The translations under genes were made by a program, and so were the position numbers. 64,000 nucleotides of DNA, taken from Streptomyces geranii. GTDB taxonomy: Bacteria > Actinomycetota > Actinomycetes > Streptomycetales > Streptomycetaceae. The notes under the pieces were generated by a model. It worked only from the letters and a program-made list of their open reading frames with translations, did not search any database and was not told the origin of the DNA. The DNA is taken from positions 1-64,000 of the forward strand of contig NZ_PJME01000040.1 in assembly GCF_002954775.1 (NCBI RefSeq), given 5' to 3'. Of the stretch, positions 1 to 7,438 are shown piece after piece (the stretch's first letter is position 1; the number at the start of each line of letters is the position of its first letter).

Positions 1-118
1 GGTTCGGGGGTGGGGGTGGGGGTGGGGCTGGGTTCGGGTTCGGGGGCGGGTTCGGGTTCGGGGGTGGGGCTGGGTTCAGGTTCGGGTTCGGGGTCGGGGG
101 CGGGGTCGGGGCTGGTGC
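1..118 (+). repeat. G-rich GGTTCG/GGGGTG hexamer repeat inside the kinase gene
   Basis: Bases 1-118 are built from the hexamers GGTTCG, GGGGTG and GGGGCG and contain only scattered C and T. In the reading frame they encode a Gly/Ser-rich low-complexity segment. Runs of four or more G recur every few bases, so G-quadruplex formation on the + strand is plausible. Confidence 0.8.
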
Positions 119-915
119 TTCGGTCGTTCGTCAAGCCCTTCTTCCGGCGGCATGCGCCCGGGTTGCTGAACCGTGAGGCGTCCGTGCTCGCGCTGCTGGC
201 CGGGGAGGAAGGGGTCCCGGCGCCGGAGCTGATCGGCGTGGACGCGACCGCCGAACACTGCGACCATCCCTCGCTGTTGATGTCGTTGCTGCCGGGGCGG
301 GTGCGGGTCGACGAGGAGGATCTGCGGCGGCGGATCGACCTGCTGGCGGCCCAACTCGTACGGATCCACCGGGTCGTTCCGATGGAACGGCCGCGCGACT
401 ATGAGGCCTGGACGTCTCCCGAGCGGGTGCGTGTCGGGCTGGGCGGGGGCGTCGGGGAGGACCACGAGGCGTTGTGGGCGCGGGCCGTTGACGTGATCCG
501 GGGGCCCGCACCCTCCTACGACGGATGCTTTCTGCACCGGGACTTCCATCCCGGGAACGTCCTCTTCGAGGGCGAGGGGGACGAGTTGCGGGTCAGCGGG
601 GTCGTGGACTGGGTCGAGACCTCGTGGGGACCCGCCGATCTCGATGTGGCCCACTGTTCGACCGCGCTCGCGTTGTTGCACGGGGTGGAGTACGGCCTCG
701 GGTTCCGGGAGCGGTACGAGGCGCAGGGTGGGGGGCAGCTGGCGGACGGCGGCGACCACTTGTACTGGCGGCTGCTCGACGCGCTCGGCTATGCCCCGGA
801 TGCGGGGAAACTGGCGGGGCCTTGGCGGGAGTTGGGGCGGGGGGATCTGACGGCTGAGGTGCTCGGGGAGCGGTTGCGGGGGTATGTGGGTGGGCTGCTG
901 GAGCGGTATGCGTGA
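1..915 (+). CDS. Phosphotransferase of the aminoglycoside phosphotransferase (APH) fold, 5' end outside window
   Basis: The frame is open from base 1, so the N-terminus lies outside the window. The C-terminal part carries the APH/choline-kinase catalytic loop HRDFHPGNVLF (about base 533 on) followed by the metal-binding DWVE, so it should transfer phosphate from ATP to a small hydroxylated substrate that cannot be named. The segment LVLRSF is the usual N-lobe strand of this family. It is preceded by about 38 residues of almost pure Gly/Ser/Val/Leu/Ala encoded by GGTTCG-like hexamers, which looks like an expanded loop in the N-lobe. The substrate and the true start are unknown. Confidence 0.8.
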   Translation, partial: GSGVGVGVGLGSGSGAGSGSGVGLGSGSGSGSGAGSGLVLRSFVKPFFRRHAPGLLNREASVLALLAGEEGVPAPELIGVDATAEHCDHPSLLMSLLPGRVRVDEEDLRRRIDLLAAQLVRIHRVVPMERPRDYEAWTSPERVRVGLGGGVGEDHEALWARAVDVIRGPAPSYDGCFLHRDFHPGNVLFEGEGDELRVSGVVDWVETSWGPADLDVAHCSTALALLHGVEYGLGFRERYEAQGGGQLADGGDHLYWRLLDALGYAPDAGKLAGPWRELGRGDLTAEVLGERLRGYVGGLLERYA

Positions 916-957
916 GCGGCGGACAAGGCACTTTCTCGCCCCCGCCGCCCCTACCCG

Positions 958-1125
958 TTCCCATCCTTCTGGGGGCTGCGCCCCCAGACCCCCGCTGTCG
1001 GCCTGAACGGCCTCGTCCTCAAGCGCCGGACGGGCTGGAGGGCGCCGGCCTGGGGTGGGTGGGGAAGATCGGCTTGGACGGCCTTGTCCTCAAACTCCCC
1101 CAGAGGGGGACCCCCAACGGGCTGA
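958..1125. repeat. Non-coding stretch with a hairpin and two degenerate repeat units
   Basis: The roughly 360-base gap between the kinase and the next gene has no convincing ORF. It holds an 8-bp hairpin (CTGGGGGC, 969-976, with GCCCCCAG, 980-987), just past the kinase stop and able to act as its terminator. Two related units follow: 1001-1037 and 1072-1125 share the core ACGGCCTYGTCCTCAA and end in ACGGGCTG. The second unit carries an extra CCCCC-aga-GGGGG hairpin. This looks like a dispersed Streptomyces intergenic repeat. Confidence 0.55.
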
Positions 1126-1234
1126 GTGGTGTCGGCCGGTGCCGAAGGTGCCCTCGACCCCCGCTGGTCAGTTGGCAGTAAACGGGTGGGTGGGTGGGGG
1201 ATCGGCCCGGGCGGGCCGAAATGCCCCGCCCGTC

Positions 1235-1269
1235 CCCGGGTGCCCTGCCCCGTAGGCAGGGCACCCGGG
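1235..1269 (-). terminator. Perfect 15-bp stem hairpin after the small minus-strand gene
   Basis: CCCGGGTGCCCTGCC (1235-1249) pairs exactly with 1255-1269 around the loop CCGTA. It lies 6 bases past the stop of the minus-strand gene ending at 1276. There is no U tract, as is common in Streptomyces. Confidence 0.75.
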
Positions 1270-1275
1270 TTGGGG

Positions 1276-1584
1276 TCAGCGTGAGTAGCGCATCAGTGCT
1301 CGGACCATGTGGCACGTCGTGTCCGACGGGGGGTGGATGCCGATCAGGTCCGCCGTGTCTCGGATCGTTTCGTTGCGGGCCTGGTTCGGCATGTAGATGC
1401 CCGAGTCGAGCAGGGCTATCGCCAACCGCATCGCCTTGAGGCGGCGGTTGTGCGTGACGTACCACTCGCGGGGGCGGCCCGGCGGGAGCGGGCGCTTCTC
1501 CACGGGGGTGCACGGGAGTTCGAGCAGGACTCCCCTCCTGGCGGTGGACTGGGTGGGCGACGGCTTGAGAGCGGCAGCGGGCAC
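1276..1584 (-). CDS. Small conserved hypothetical protein
   Basis: This is a 102-aa basic protein with no signal peptide or membrane segment. A Pro-rich N-terminus leads to a basic centre (PPGRPREWYVTHNRR) and a helical C-terminal half ending in MVRALMRYSR. I do not recognise a family. A GTG at 1584 is chosen because AGGAGG lies six bases upstream. The ATG two codons earlier (1590) directly abuts that AGGAGG, and the longer GTG start at 1623 has no visible ribosome binding site. It is followed by its own terminator and is probably monocistronic. The arginine-rich centre could bind nucleic acid, but that is only a guess. Confidence 0.65.
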   Translation of the reverse strand: MPAAALKPSPTQSTARRGVLLELPCTPVEKRPLPPGRPREWYVTHNRRLKAMRLAIALLDSGIYMPNQARNETIRDTADLIGIHPPSDTTCHMVRALMRYSR

Positions 1585-1713
1585 AGGCATCCTCCTGTCG
1601 CGGTCAGAGTGGCGCCGGAACACCCGGCGCCACCCTCGAACACTTATCCCATTCTACTGCCTGGCACTGACAAAAGGGCCTGGCCATAAGGCCTCTCGCG
1701 TACCGTGGGCCTC

Positions 1714-2085
1714 ATGGAAATCTGGATCAACCCGGCCTGTTCCAAGTGCCGTGGAGCCCTCTCCCTGCTCGACGCCGAGGGGGCCGAATACACCGTCCGG
1801 CGGTACTTGGAGGAGCCGCCCGGTGAGGGCGAGATTCTCGACGTGCTGGAGCGGCTCGGGCTCGAACCCTGGGACATCACCCGGACCCAGGAGGCCGTCG
1901 CCAAGGAGTTGGGGGTTCGGGAGTGGGGGCGGGGCGAGGGGGATCGGGGTCGGTGGGTCGCAGCCCTCGTCGCGCATCCTCGGCTCATCCAGCGGCCCAT
2001 CATCACCGCCGACGACGGCAGCGCGGTCATCGGCCGGACCGAGGATGCCGTGCGGGACGCCCTCGCACGACGAAACGCCATGTGA
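1714..2085 (+). CDS. ArsC/Spx-family thioredoxin-fold protein (arsenate reductase-like)
   Basis: This 123-aa protein starts MEIWINPACSKCR, the usual beginning of the ArsC family, with Cys near residue 9 in the CSKC motif. Later segments (LIQRPIITAD, then VIGR) match the family's RPI strand that follows the active site. A role in arsenate reduction is not demonstrated: the context (glnII, secreted proteins) contains no arsenite pump or ArsR, so it may be a redox protein of the same fold. ATG 1714 is preferred over GTG 1705 because the fold begins right at MEIW. Confidence 0.8.
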   Translation: MEIWINPACSKCRGALSLLDAEGAEYTVRRYLEEPPGEGEILDVLERLGLEPWDITRTQEAVAKELGVREWGRGEGDRGRWVAALVAHPRLIQRPIITADDGSAVIGRTEDAVRDALARRNAM

Positions 2086-2182
2086 CGTACGTTACTTCGG
2101 CGGCTCCTGTGACCACTGAGCAACGCTGTTCGGTATCTCGTACATAGCGACGAACGCTTCCCCTATCTCTCAGGAGGCGCGC

Positions 2183-2854
2183 ATGTCGCGCAGGAGAACT
2201 GTCAGTACGAAGAAGAAGCTGGTGCTGCTGGTCAGCGCGGTGGCGGTGGCCGGCGGTGGCGCCTTCGCCATGGCGGCCACCTCCAACGCCGCCCAGACCG
2301 CCGCCGATTCGACCGTCTGCCAGGGGCTCGCCACCGCCCTCGGCAACAACCAGACCTTCATCGCGGGGCAGAAGGCCGCTCCGGACGCCCAGTCGGCCGC
2401 CCGGATCGTCAACCGCGAGGCGGTCATCGCTCAGATCAAGGTGCAGCAGGAAGCGTCCGGATGCGTGGTTGGGGAGTCGGCTCAGGACTCCCAGCCCGCC
2501 GCTCCGGACGCGCCCGCGGCGCCCGCAAACCCTGCCGCCCCCGCCACCCAGTCCCCGGCACCCACCCAGACCGCCGCTCCCGCCGACCCGGCCCCGCCCG
2601 GCGACGGGCAGCAGGTCTGCGACGGTTCCACCGTCACCCTCTCCGGGGAGGGCGGGGCGCCCGCCGCGTCCAGTAATCAGTTCCCGGCCGGGACGAAGTT
2701 GCGCGTCACCAACCTCGACAACGACAAGTCCACGACCGTCGAGGTCACCTCGGTCTCCGGCAGTTGCGCCCTCCTCAACAACGCGGCCTTCGAGCAGGTC
2801 CGCGAGCCCGGCAAGTTCCTGATCCGCCGGGCGCTGATCGAGAAGGTGGGGTGA
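2183..2854 (+). CDS. Secreted protein with an RlpA-like barrel domain at the C-terminus
   Basis: This 223-aa protein has a strong start (GGAGG six bases before ATG 2183) and an N-terminal signal segment of basic residues, a hydrophobic stretch and a processing-like AMAATSNAA. A helical module bounded by two Cys (about residues 47-94) follows, then a Pro/Ala-rich linker (about 100-145). The C-terminal domain (about 146-223) has the RlpA-like double-psi barrel pattern GTKLRVTNLDN...STTVEV. The NDRGPF-like segment that carries the catalytic Asp in RlpA lytic transglycosylases is replaced by VSGSC, so enzymatic activity is doubtful. It is probably an extracellular or wall-associated binding protein. 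Confidence 0.75.
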   Translation: MSRRRTVSTKKKLVLLVSAVAVAGGGAFAMAATSNAAQTAADSTVCQGLATALGNNQTFIAGQKAAPDAQSAARIVNREAVIAQIKVQQEASGCVVGESAQDSQPAAPDAPAAPANPAAPATQSPAPTQTAAPADPAPPGDGQQVCDGSTVTLSGEGGAPAASSNQFPAGTKLRVTNLDNDKSTTVEVTSVSGSCALLNNAAFEQVREPGKFLIRRALIEKVG

Positions 2855-3189
2855 CGTTCCAGCGCCGACCTCCGCTCGGAACAGGGTCCCGTCGCTCCCG
2901 GCCAGGGGCGGCGGGGCCCTGCCGTGTCCACCGGTCCCCGGCACCAGGTCCGTAACCCCTTCGCATACGAGTCCCGGGGCGATCCCCCTCGGTACGCACC
3001 CCCGCTCCGCGCACCCCTCCGGGCGTGAAACTCACCACAAGAACACCAGGTAACACGGGGTTCACATTTGAGCAATGATCGGGAAATCGCCTGTTGACAG
3101 GCTCGCGGGTAACGAAAAGCGGCGCCCCAGTGCCGCAGCGCCGCAGCACCCGCAAGTGCGCCTAGAGACCCACCCCGAAGGATGGTCCC
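2855..3189 (+). promoter_or_regulatory. glnII upstream region
   Basis: This 335-base gap contains no gene. A TTGACA (3094-3099) is the best -35 candidate, although no good -10 follows at the usual spacing. GAAAC (3027-3031) and two GTAAC pentamers (3050-3054, 3109-3113) resemble halves of the gTnAc/GaAAc boxes bound by the nitrogen regulator GlnR, but they do not form a complete n6-spaced array. A GAAGGA ribosome binding site at about 3177 precedes GTG 3190. Confidence 0.4.
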
Positions 3190-4218
3190 GTGACCTTCAA
3201 GGCTGAGTACATCTGGATCGACGGCACCGAGCCGACGGCCAAGCTCCGTTCCAAGACCAAGATCCTCGCCGACGACGCCAAGGGCGCCGAGCTGCCGATC
3301 TGGGGCTTCGACGGGTCTTCCACGAACCAGGCCGAGGGGCACTCCTCGGACCGCGTGCTCAAGCCGGTCGCCTCCTTCCCGGACCCGATCCGCGGCGGTG
3401 ACGACATCCTCGTCATGTGCGAGGTCCTTGAGATCGACATGACGCCGCACTCGTCCAACACGCGTGCCGCGCTCACCGAGGTCGCCACGAAGTTCGCCGC
3501 TCAGGAGCCGATCTTCGGCATCGAGCAGGAGTACACCTTCTTCGACGGCTCGCGCCCGCTCGGCTTCCCCGAGGGCGGCTTCCCGGCCCCCCAGGGCGGC
3601 TACTACTGCGGTGTCGGCGCCGACGAGATCTTCGGCCGCGAGATCGTCGAGGCCCACCTGGACAACTGCCTCAAGGCCGGTCTCGCCATCTCCGGCATCA
3701 ACGCCGAGGTCATGCCCGGCCAGTGGGAGTTCCAGGTCGGCCCGGTCTCCCCGCTGGAGGTCTCCGACCACCTGTGGATCGCCCGCTGGCTGCTCTACCG
3801 CACCGCCGAGGACTTCGGCATCACCGCGACGCTGGACCCGAAGCCGGTGAAGGGCGACTGGAACGGCGCCGGTGCGCACACCAACTTCTCCACCAAGGCG
3901 ATGCGCGAGGGCTACGACGCGATCATCACCGCCGCCGAGTCCCTCGGCGAGGGCTCGAAGCCGCTCGACCACGTCAAGAACTACGGCGCCGGCATCGACG
4001 ACCGCCTCACCGGCCTGCACGAGACCGCCCCCTGGAACGAGTACTCGTACGGCGTCTCCAACCGTGGCGCCTCGGTGCGTATCCCGTGGCAGGTCGAGAA
4101 GGACGGCAAGGGCTACATCGAGGACCGCCGTCCCAACGCCAACGTCGACCCGTACGTCGTCACGCGGCTGATCGTCGACACCTGCTGCTCCGCCCTGGAG
4201 AAGGCCGGCCAGGTCTGA
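3190..4218 (+). CDS. glnII: Glutamine synthetase II (eukaryote-type)
   Basis: This 342-aa enzyme joins ammonia to glutamate using ATP. The length and motifs are those of GSII rather than the 450-470 aa GSI: WGFDGSSTNQAEG near residues 38-50 is the GSII beta-grasp signature, and GDWNGAGAHTNFS near 220-232 is the ATP-binding segment. GSII enzymes form decamers and are not regulated by adenylylation, unlike GlnA. The GTG start follows a well-spaced GAAGGA. The gene is monocistronic, ending before a 38-base palindromic terminator. In Streptomyces, GlnR controls glnII; possible but incomplete half-sites lie upstream. Confidence 0.97.
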   Translation: MTFKAEYIWIDGTEPTAKLRSKTKILADDAKGAELPIWGFDGSSTNQAEGHSSDRVLKPVASFPDPIRGGDDILVMCEVLEIDMTPHSSNTRAALTEVATKFAAQEPIFGIEQEYTFFDGSRPLGFPEGGFPAPQGGYYCGVGADEIFGREIVEAHLDNCLKAGLAISGINAEVMPGQWEFQVGPVSPLEVSDHLWIARWLLYRTAEDFGITATLDPKPVKGDWNGAGAHTNFSTKAMREGYDAIITAAESLGEGSKPLDHVKNYGAGIDDRLTGLHETAPWNEYSYGVSNRGASVRIPWQVEKDGKGYIEDRRPNANVDPYVVTRLIVDTCCSALEKAGQV

Positions 4219-4262
4219 TCCCGGCGGGATCCCGGACAGATCCGGGCTAGATCCCAGATAGT

Positions 4263-4300
4263 GAGAAGGGGTGTCCACCGTACGGTGGACACCCCTTCTC
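4263..4300 (+). terminator. 38-base perfect palindrome downstream of glnII
   Basis: The 19-base arm GAGAAGGGGTGTCCACCGT (4263-4281) is followed directly by its exact complement, with no spacer, to 4300. It begins 45 bases after the glnII stop and is the obvious terminator. Perfect symmetry also makes it a possible protein-binding site. Confidence 0.8.
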
Positions 4301-4332
4301 CGCTTCCCCACTTCTCTGCTTCAATAGGGTCC

Positions 4333-4455
4333 ATGGCCAGACTTCAGAAGTGCATCGCGACAGGTCGCCACGACCTGGAGCCCTTCTGGCCTTCCCGTCA
4401 GCACCACGACTTCGACCGGGTGTGTTGTCGCGCGATGAACGCGCAGGCCCTCTAA
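4333..4455 (+). CDS. Possible 40-aa leader peptide (upstream ORF) with Cys-Cys
   Basis: This 40-codon ORF starts at ATG 4333 and ends with TAA 84 bases before the winged-helix gene. Its C-terminal part contains RQHHDFDRVCCRAM. That resembles the RxHxDLxRVxSAxC pattern I recall for actinobacterial leader peptides upstream of sulfur genes, where cysteine codons can couple translation to downstream expression. A TAGGGT hexamer (4325-4330) could be a -10 box and would place transcription start very near the ATG, but there is no good Shine-Dalgarno sequence. The rest of 4219-4539 holds only the glnII terminator and a small CGGCC-tt-CGGCC-type hairpin near 4468. Whether this ORF is translated is uncertain. 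Confidence 0.4.
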   Translation: MARLQKCIATGRHDLEPFWPSRQHHDFDRVCCRAMNAQAL

Positions 4456-4539
4456 AGCCGTATCCCCCGGCCTTCGGCCAGCGCGCAGTCGACGTACGTC
4501 AATCCAGACGACCTCCTCGCGCGAAAGAGCTGACCTCTC

Positions 4540-5145
4540 ATGGCGACCACCACTCGTTCACTCTCCCCCGTCTCGCCCCTCTCCCCGGCGCCCTCGGCCC
4601 CGAACGGCTCGGCCCGGCACCGACTGCGTGCCGTCGACCGGGACGAGGTGGTCGACGTCGCGGACTTCCTGCCCCCGGGTGCCACCTGGCTGCCCGCTCC
4701 CCCGCACACGCTGCCCACGCTGCCGGGCCAGCCGCCGATGATCGGCTACCTGGTGCTCGTCCCGGCCGACCAGCAGCCGCCCGTCCTGCCGTTCGCGCTG
4801 CCCGACCCGGAGCTGCAGCCCGAGCCCGTGCAGCCGGCGTCCGACGGCGGCCGGCACCTCGTCCGCGTGGACAACGTGCAGCGCACCGCCGAGGTCGACG
4901 GACGCCCGCTGGACCTCACGTACCTGGAGTTCGAGCTGCTCGCCCACCTCGTGGCCCACCCGGGCCGGGTGCACACCCGCGACCAGCTGGTCACCACGGT
5001 GTGGGGCTACGGGCACGTGGGCGACGGCCGTACGGTCGACGTCCACATCGCCCGGCTGCGCCGCAAGCTCGGCGCGGAGCACCGGCAGGCGATCCAGACG
5101 GTGCGCCGGGTCGGGTACAAGTACACGCCCCCGACCGCGCGTTGA
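4540..5145 (+). CDS. Winged-helix (OmpR/PhoB DNA-binding domain) protein without a receiver domain
   Basis: This is a 201-aa protein. Residues 1-100 are Pro/Ala-rich without a recognisable domain, and residues about 105-200 form a complete Trans_reg_C winged helix (LTYLEFELLAHLVAHPG, VWGYGHVGDGRTVDVHIARLRRK, ending VRRVGYKY). The phospho-acceptor receiver domain of OmpR-type regulators is absent, so DNA binding must be controlled otherwise, perhaps only by protein level. It is transcribed in the same direction as the histidine kinase gene 96 bases downstream, but that kinase has its own NarL-type partner. The start has only a weak GAAAGAG ribosome binding site. Confidence 0.85.
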   Translation: MATTTRSLSPVSPLSPAPSAPNGSARHRLRAVDRDEVVDVADFLPPGATWLPAPPHTLPTLPGQPPMIGYLVLVPADQQPPVLPFALPDPELQPEPVQPASDGGRHLVRVDNVQRTAEVDGRPLDLTYLEFELLAHLVAHPGRVHTRDQLVTTVWGYGHVGDGRTVDVHIARLRRKLGAEHRQAIQTVRRVGYKYTPPTAR

Positions 5146-5241
5146 CCCCTCCCCCGTACCGAAGGGTGTGCCTGGCACCACCCCCCGGTACGGGTGCTCG
5201 CGCCAGTGACCCGGCGGGGTGCGCTCCGCGAGACTGAGCCC

Positions 5242-6558
5242 ATGGACCGTACGGATCGCAGAGAGCGCGTGGATCGCCCCGCCGACAACGACGCCGCCGG
5301 TGCGCGGAGTCGGGGGCGTACGGTCGTGCTCGCCGGGCTGCGGGCCCTGTTCCTCGCCGTCGTCTCCCTCGGCGGGTCGCTGTCGCTGCTCGTGCTGTCC
5401 CTCGTCTCCCTCGCGCTCGTGCCCGTCCTGGGGGTCGGGCTCCTCACCACTCCCCTGGTCGTCAAGTGGGTGCGGGCGTGGGCGAACTGGCGGCGGCTGG
5501 TGGCCGTGCGGTGGGGCGGGGTGCGGATTCCGCCCCGGTACCGGGTGCCGCCCGCCGGCGCGGGGTGGTGGGCGCGGGCCTCCGGAGTACTGCGGGATCC
5601 GGCGACCTGGCGGGAGTTCGGCTGGCTGCCCCTCGACGCCGTGCTCGGGTTCCTCACCGCCCTGGTGCCGGCCCTGCTGCTCCTGTACCCCTTCGAGGGG
5701 TTCGCGCTCGCCCTGGGGCTGTGGCGGGTGTTCACCGACGGCACGTACGTCGGGTGGTGGTACGGGTTCGTGCCGGTCGGCGGGCAGGGCAGCGCGCTCG
5801 CCGCCGGTGCCCTCGGGGCCGTACTCCTGGTCGCCTCCTGGTGGCTGACCCCCGCACTGCTGCGGTTCCACTTCCTCTTCACCCGAGTCCTGTTGGGCGG
5901 CGGGCGGGGTGAACTCGCCGAGCGGGTGCGGGTGTTGACCGAGACGCGGCGGGACGCCGTGGACACCTCGGCCGCCGAACTCCGGCGTATCGAGCGGGAT
6001 CTGCACGACGGTGCGCAGGCGCGGCTCGTCGCCATGGGGATGGAGCTGGGTACCGCCGAGGCGCTGATCGGGAAGAACCCGGAGAAAGCGCGGGAGTTGC
6101 TCGCCCGGGCCCGGCGGAGCTCGGGCGAGGCGCTCGCCGAGCTGCGCGACCTGGTGCACGGCATCCATCCGCCGGTGCTCGCCGAACGCGGACTCGGCGA
6201 CGCCGTAAGGGCGTTGGCGCTGCGGCTGCCCCTCGACACCGAGGTCACCGTCGACATCGGGGGCGGCCGGGCGGACGCGCCGGTGGAGTCGGCGGCGTAC
6301 TTCGCGGTGAGCGAGGTGCTGACCAACGCCGTGAAGCATTCCGGCGCCGAGCGGGTGTGGGTCGATCTGCGGTACGCGGAGGGGGCGTTGCGGATCGCCG
6401 TCACCGACGACGGACGCGGTGGGGCGCGGATCGGGGGCGGTTCGGGGCTGGCCGGGGTCGAGCGGCGGCTCGGTACATTCGACGGCGTCCTGGCCGTCGG
6501 CAGTCCCGTGGGCGGTCCCACCGTGGTGACCATGGAGATTCCTTGCGAGTTGTCCTAG
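5242..6558 (+). CDS. Two-component sensor histidine kinase, NarL/HisKA_3 type
   Basis: This 438-aa membrane kinase has about four hydrophobic segments in the first 230 residues (pairs near 30-75 and 130-215) that probably form the sensor. A coiled linker leads to the HisKA_3 box ERDLHDGAQARL with the phospho-accepting His, followed by a HATPase_c domain (NAVKHSG N-box, DDGRGG and GSGLAGV G-boxes). ATG 5242 is chosen over upstream codons because hydrophilic sequence then precedes the first membrane segment. Its end overlaps the response-regulator gene by 16 bases, so the two are translationally coupled and form one system. The signal is unknown. Confidence 0.92.
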   Translation: MDRTDRRERVDRPADNDAAGARSRGRTVVLAGLRALFLAVVSLGGSLSLLVLSLVSLALVPVLGVGLLTTPLVVKWVRAWANWRRLVAVRWGGVRIPPRYRVPPAGAGWWARASGVLRDPATWREFGWLPLDAVLGFLTALVPALLLLYPFEGFALALGLWRVFTDGTYVGWWYGFVPVGGQGSALAAGALGAVLLVASWWLTPALLRFHFLFTRVLLGGGRGELAERVRVLTETRRDAVDTSAAELRRIERDLHDGAQARLVAMGMELGTAEALIGKNPEKARELLARARRSSGEALAELRDLVHGIHPPVLAERGLGDAVRALALRLPLDTEVTVDIGGGRADAPVESAAYFAVSEVLTNAVKHSGAERVWVDLRYAEGALRIAVTDDGRGGARIGGGSGLAGVERRLGTFDGVLAVGSPVGGPTVVTMEIPCELS

Positions 6559-7196
6559 CCGAAGACCTGTTCCTGCTGCGCGACGGACTGGTCCGGCTGC
6601 TGGAGGCGTACGACTTCGAGATCGCGGCGGCGGTGGAGAGCGGCCCCGAGCTGGACCGGGCGCTCGCCGAGCTGGTGCCGGACGTGGCCGTGGTCGACGT
6701 ACGGCTGCCGCCCACGCACACCGACGAGGGGCTGCAGTGCGCGCTGCGGGCCCGCCGGGCGCGGCCGGGGCTGCCGGTACTGGTGCTTTCGCAGCACGTG
6801 GAGCGGCTGTACGCGCGGGAGCTGCTGGCCGACGGGGCGGGCGGGGTCGGCTATCTGCTCAAGGACCGGGTGTTCGACGCGGAGCAGTTCGTGGACGCCG
6901 TACGACGGGTCGCGGCGGGCGGTACCGCAATGGACCCGCAGGTGATCCGGCAGCTGCTCGCGGGGCGGGCCGGGGACGGCCGGCCGCTGGGGCGGCTGAC
7001 GCCCAGGGAGCTGGAGGTGCTGGAACTCATGGCCCAGGGACGTTCGAACGCGGCGATCGCCGGGCATCTTGTGGTGACGGAGCGGGCCATCGCCAAGCAC
7101 ACCTCCAACATTTTCGCCAAACTCGGACTCGAAGTGTCGGACGACGACAATCGACGCGTCCTGGCGGTACTCGCCTATCTTGACCAGGGGCGTTGA
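6543..7196 (+). CDS. NarL/LuxR-type response regulator partnered with the upstream kinase
   Basis: This 217-aa regulator begins at TTG 6543 (MRVVLAEDLF), inside the kinase gene, with GGAG six bases upstream. The receiver domain (about 1-125) has the acidic pair AED, the phospho-acceptor Asp in VAVVDVRLPP and the conserved Lys in YLLKDRV. The C-terminal LuxR-type helix-turn-helix (about 150-210) contains LTPRELEVLELMAQGRSNAAIA and AIAKHTSNIFAKL. It should receive phosphate from the kinase encoded just upstream and control transcription; the targets are unknown. Confidence 0.93.
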   Translation: MRVVLAEDLFLLRDGLVRLLEAYDFEIAAAVESGPELDRALAELVPDVAVVDVRLPPTHTDEGLQCALRARRARPGLPVLVLSQHVERLYARELLADGAGGVGYLLKDRVFDAEQFVDAVRRVAAGGTAMDPQVIRQLLAGRAGDGRPLGRLTPRELEVLELMAQGRSNAAIAGHLVVTERAIAKHTSNIFAKLGLEVSDDDNRRVLAVLAYLDQGR

Positions 7197-7438
7197 TAGC
7201 GCGCCAAAGTCGACGATATGCGCCTCCGGTCGACGATATCCGTGCCCCGGTCGGGCACTTGCCGTAAGAGATCCGCAACTCCCGGTACAGCAGGTGAGGT
7301 TGGGGTCGAATTGTCCCGCGAATCTCTCACCAATTTCTGAGGCGGCTGAACACTCCTGGGACGCCCCGCGTATGGAATGACGCCGCTTCACTCCTGTCGG
7401 GCGCCTCGATAGCCCCGCAAGGAAGTCAGAGGAGTTCC

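Noticed and set aside
3027..3113. A complete GlnR box upstream of glnII
   Set aside because: GAAAC and GTAAC pentamers exist but the regular n6 spacing is not met, so only possible half-sites are noted.
4350..6339. Long alternative frames overlapping the winged-helix and kinase genes on both strands
   Set aside because: They are Arg/Pro-rich shadows without domains; the called frames carry complete winged-helix, HisKA_3 and HATPase motifs.
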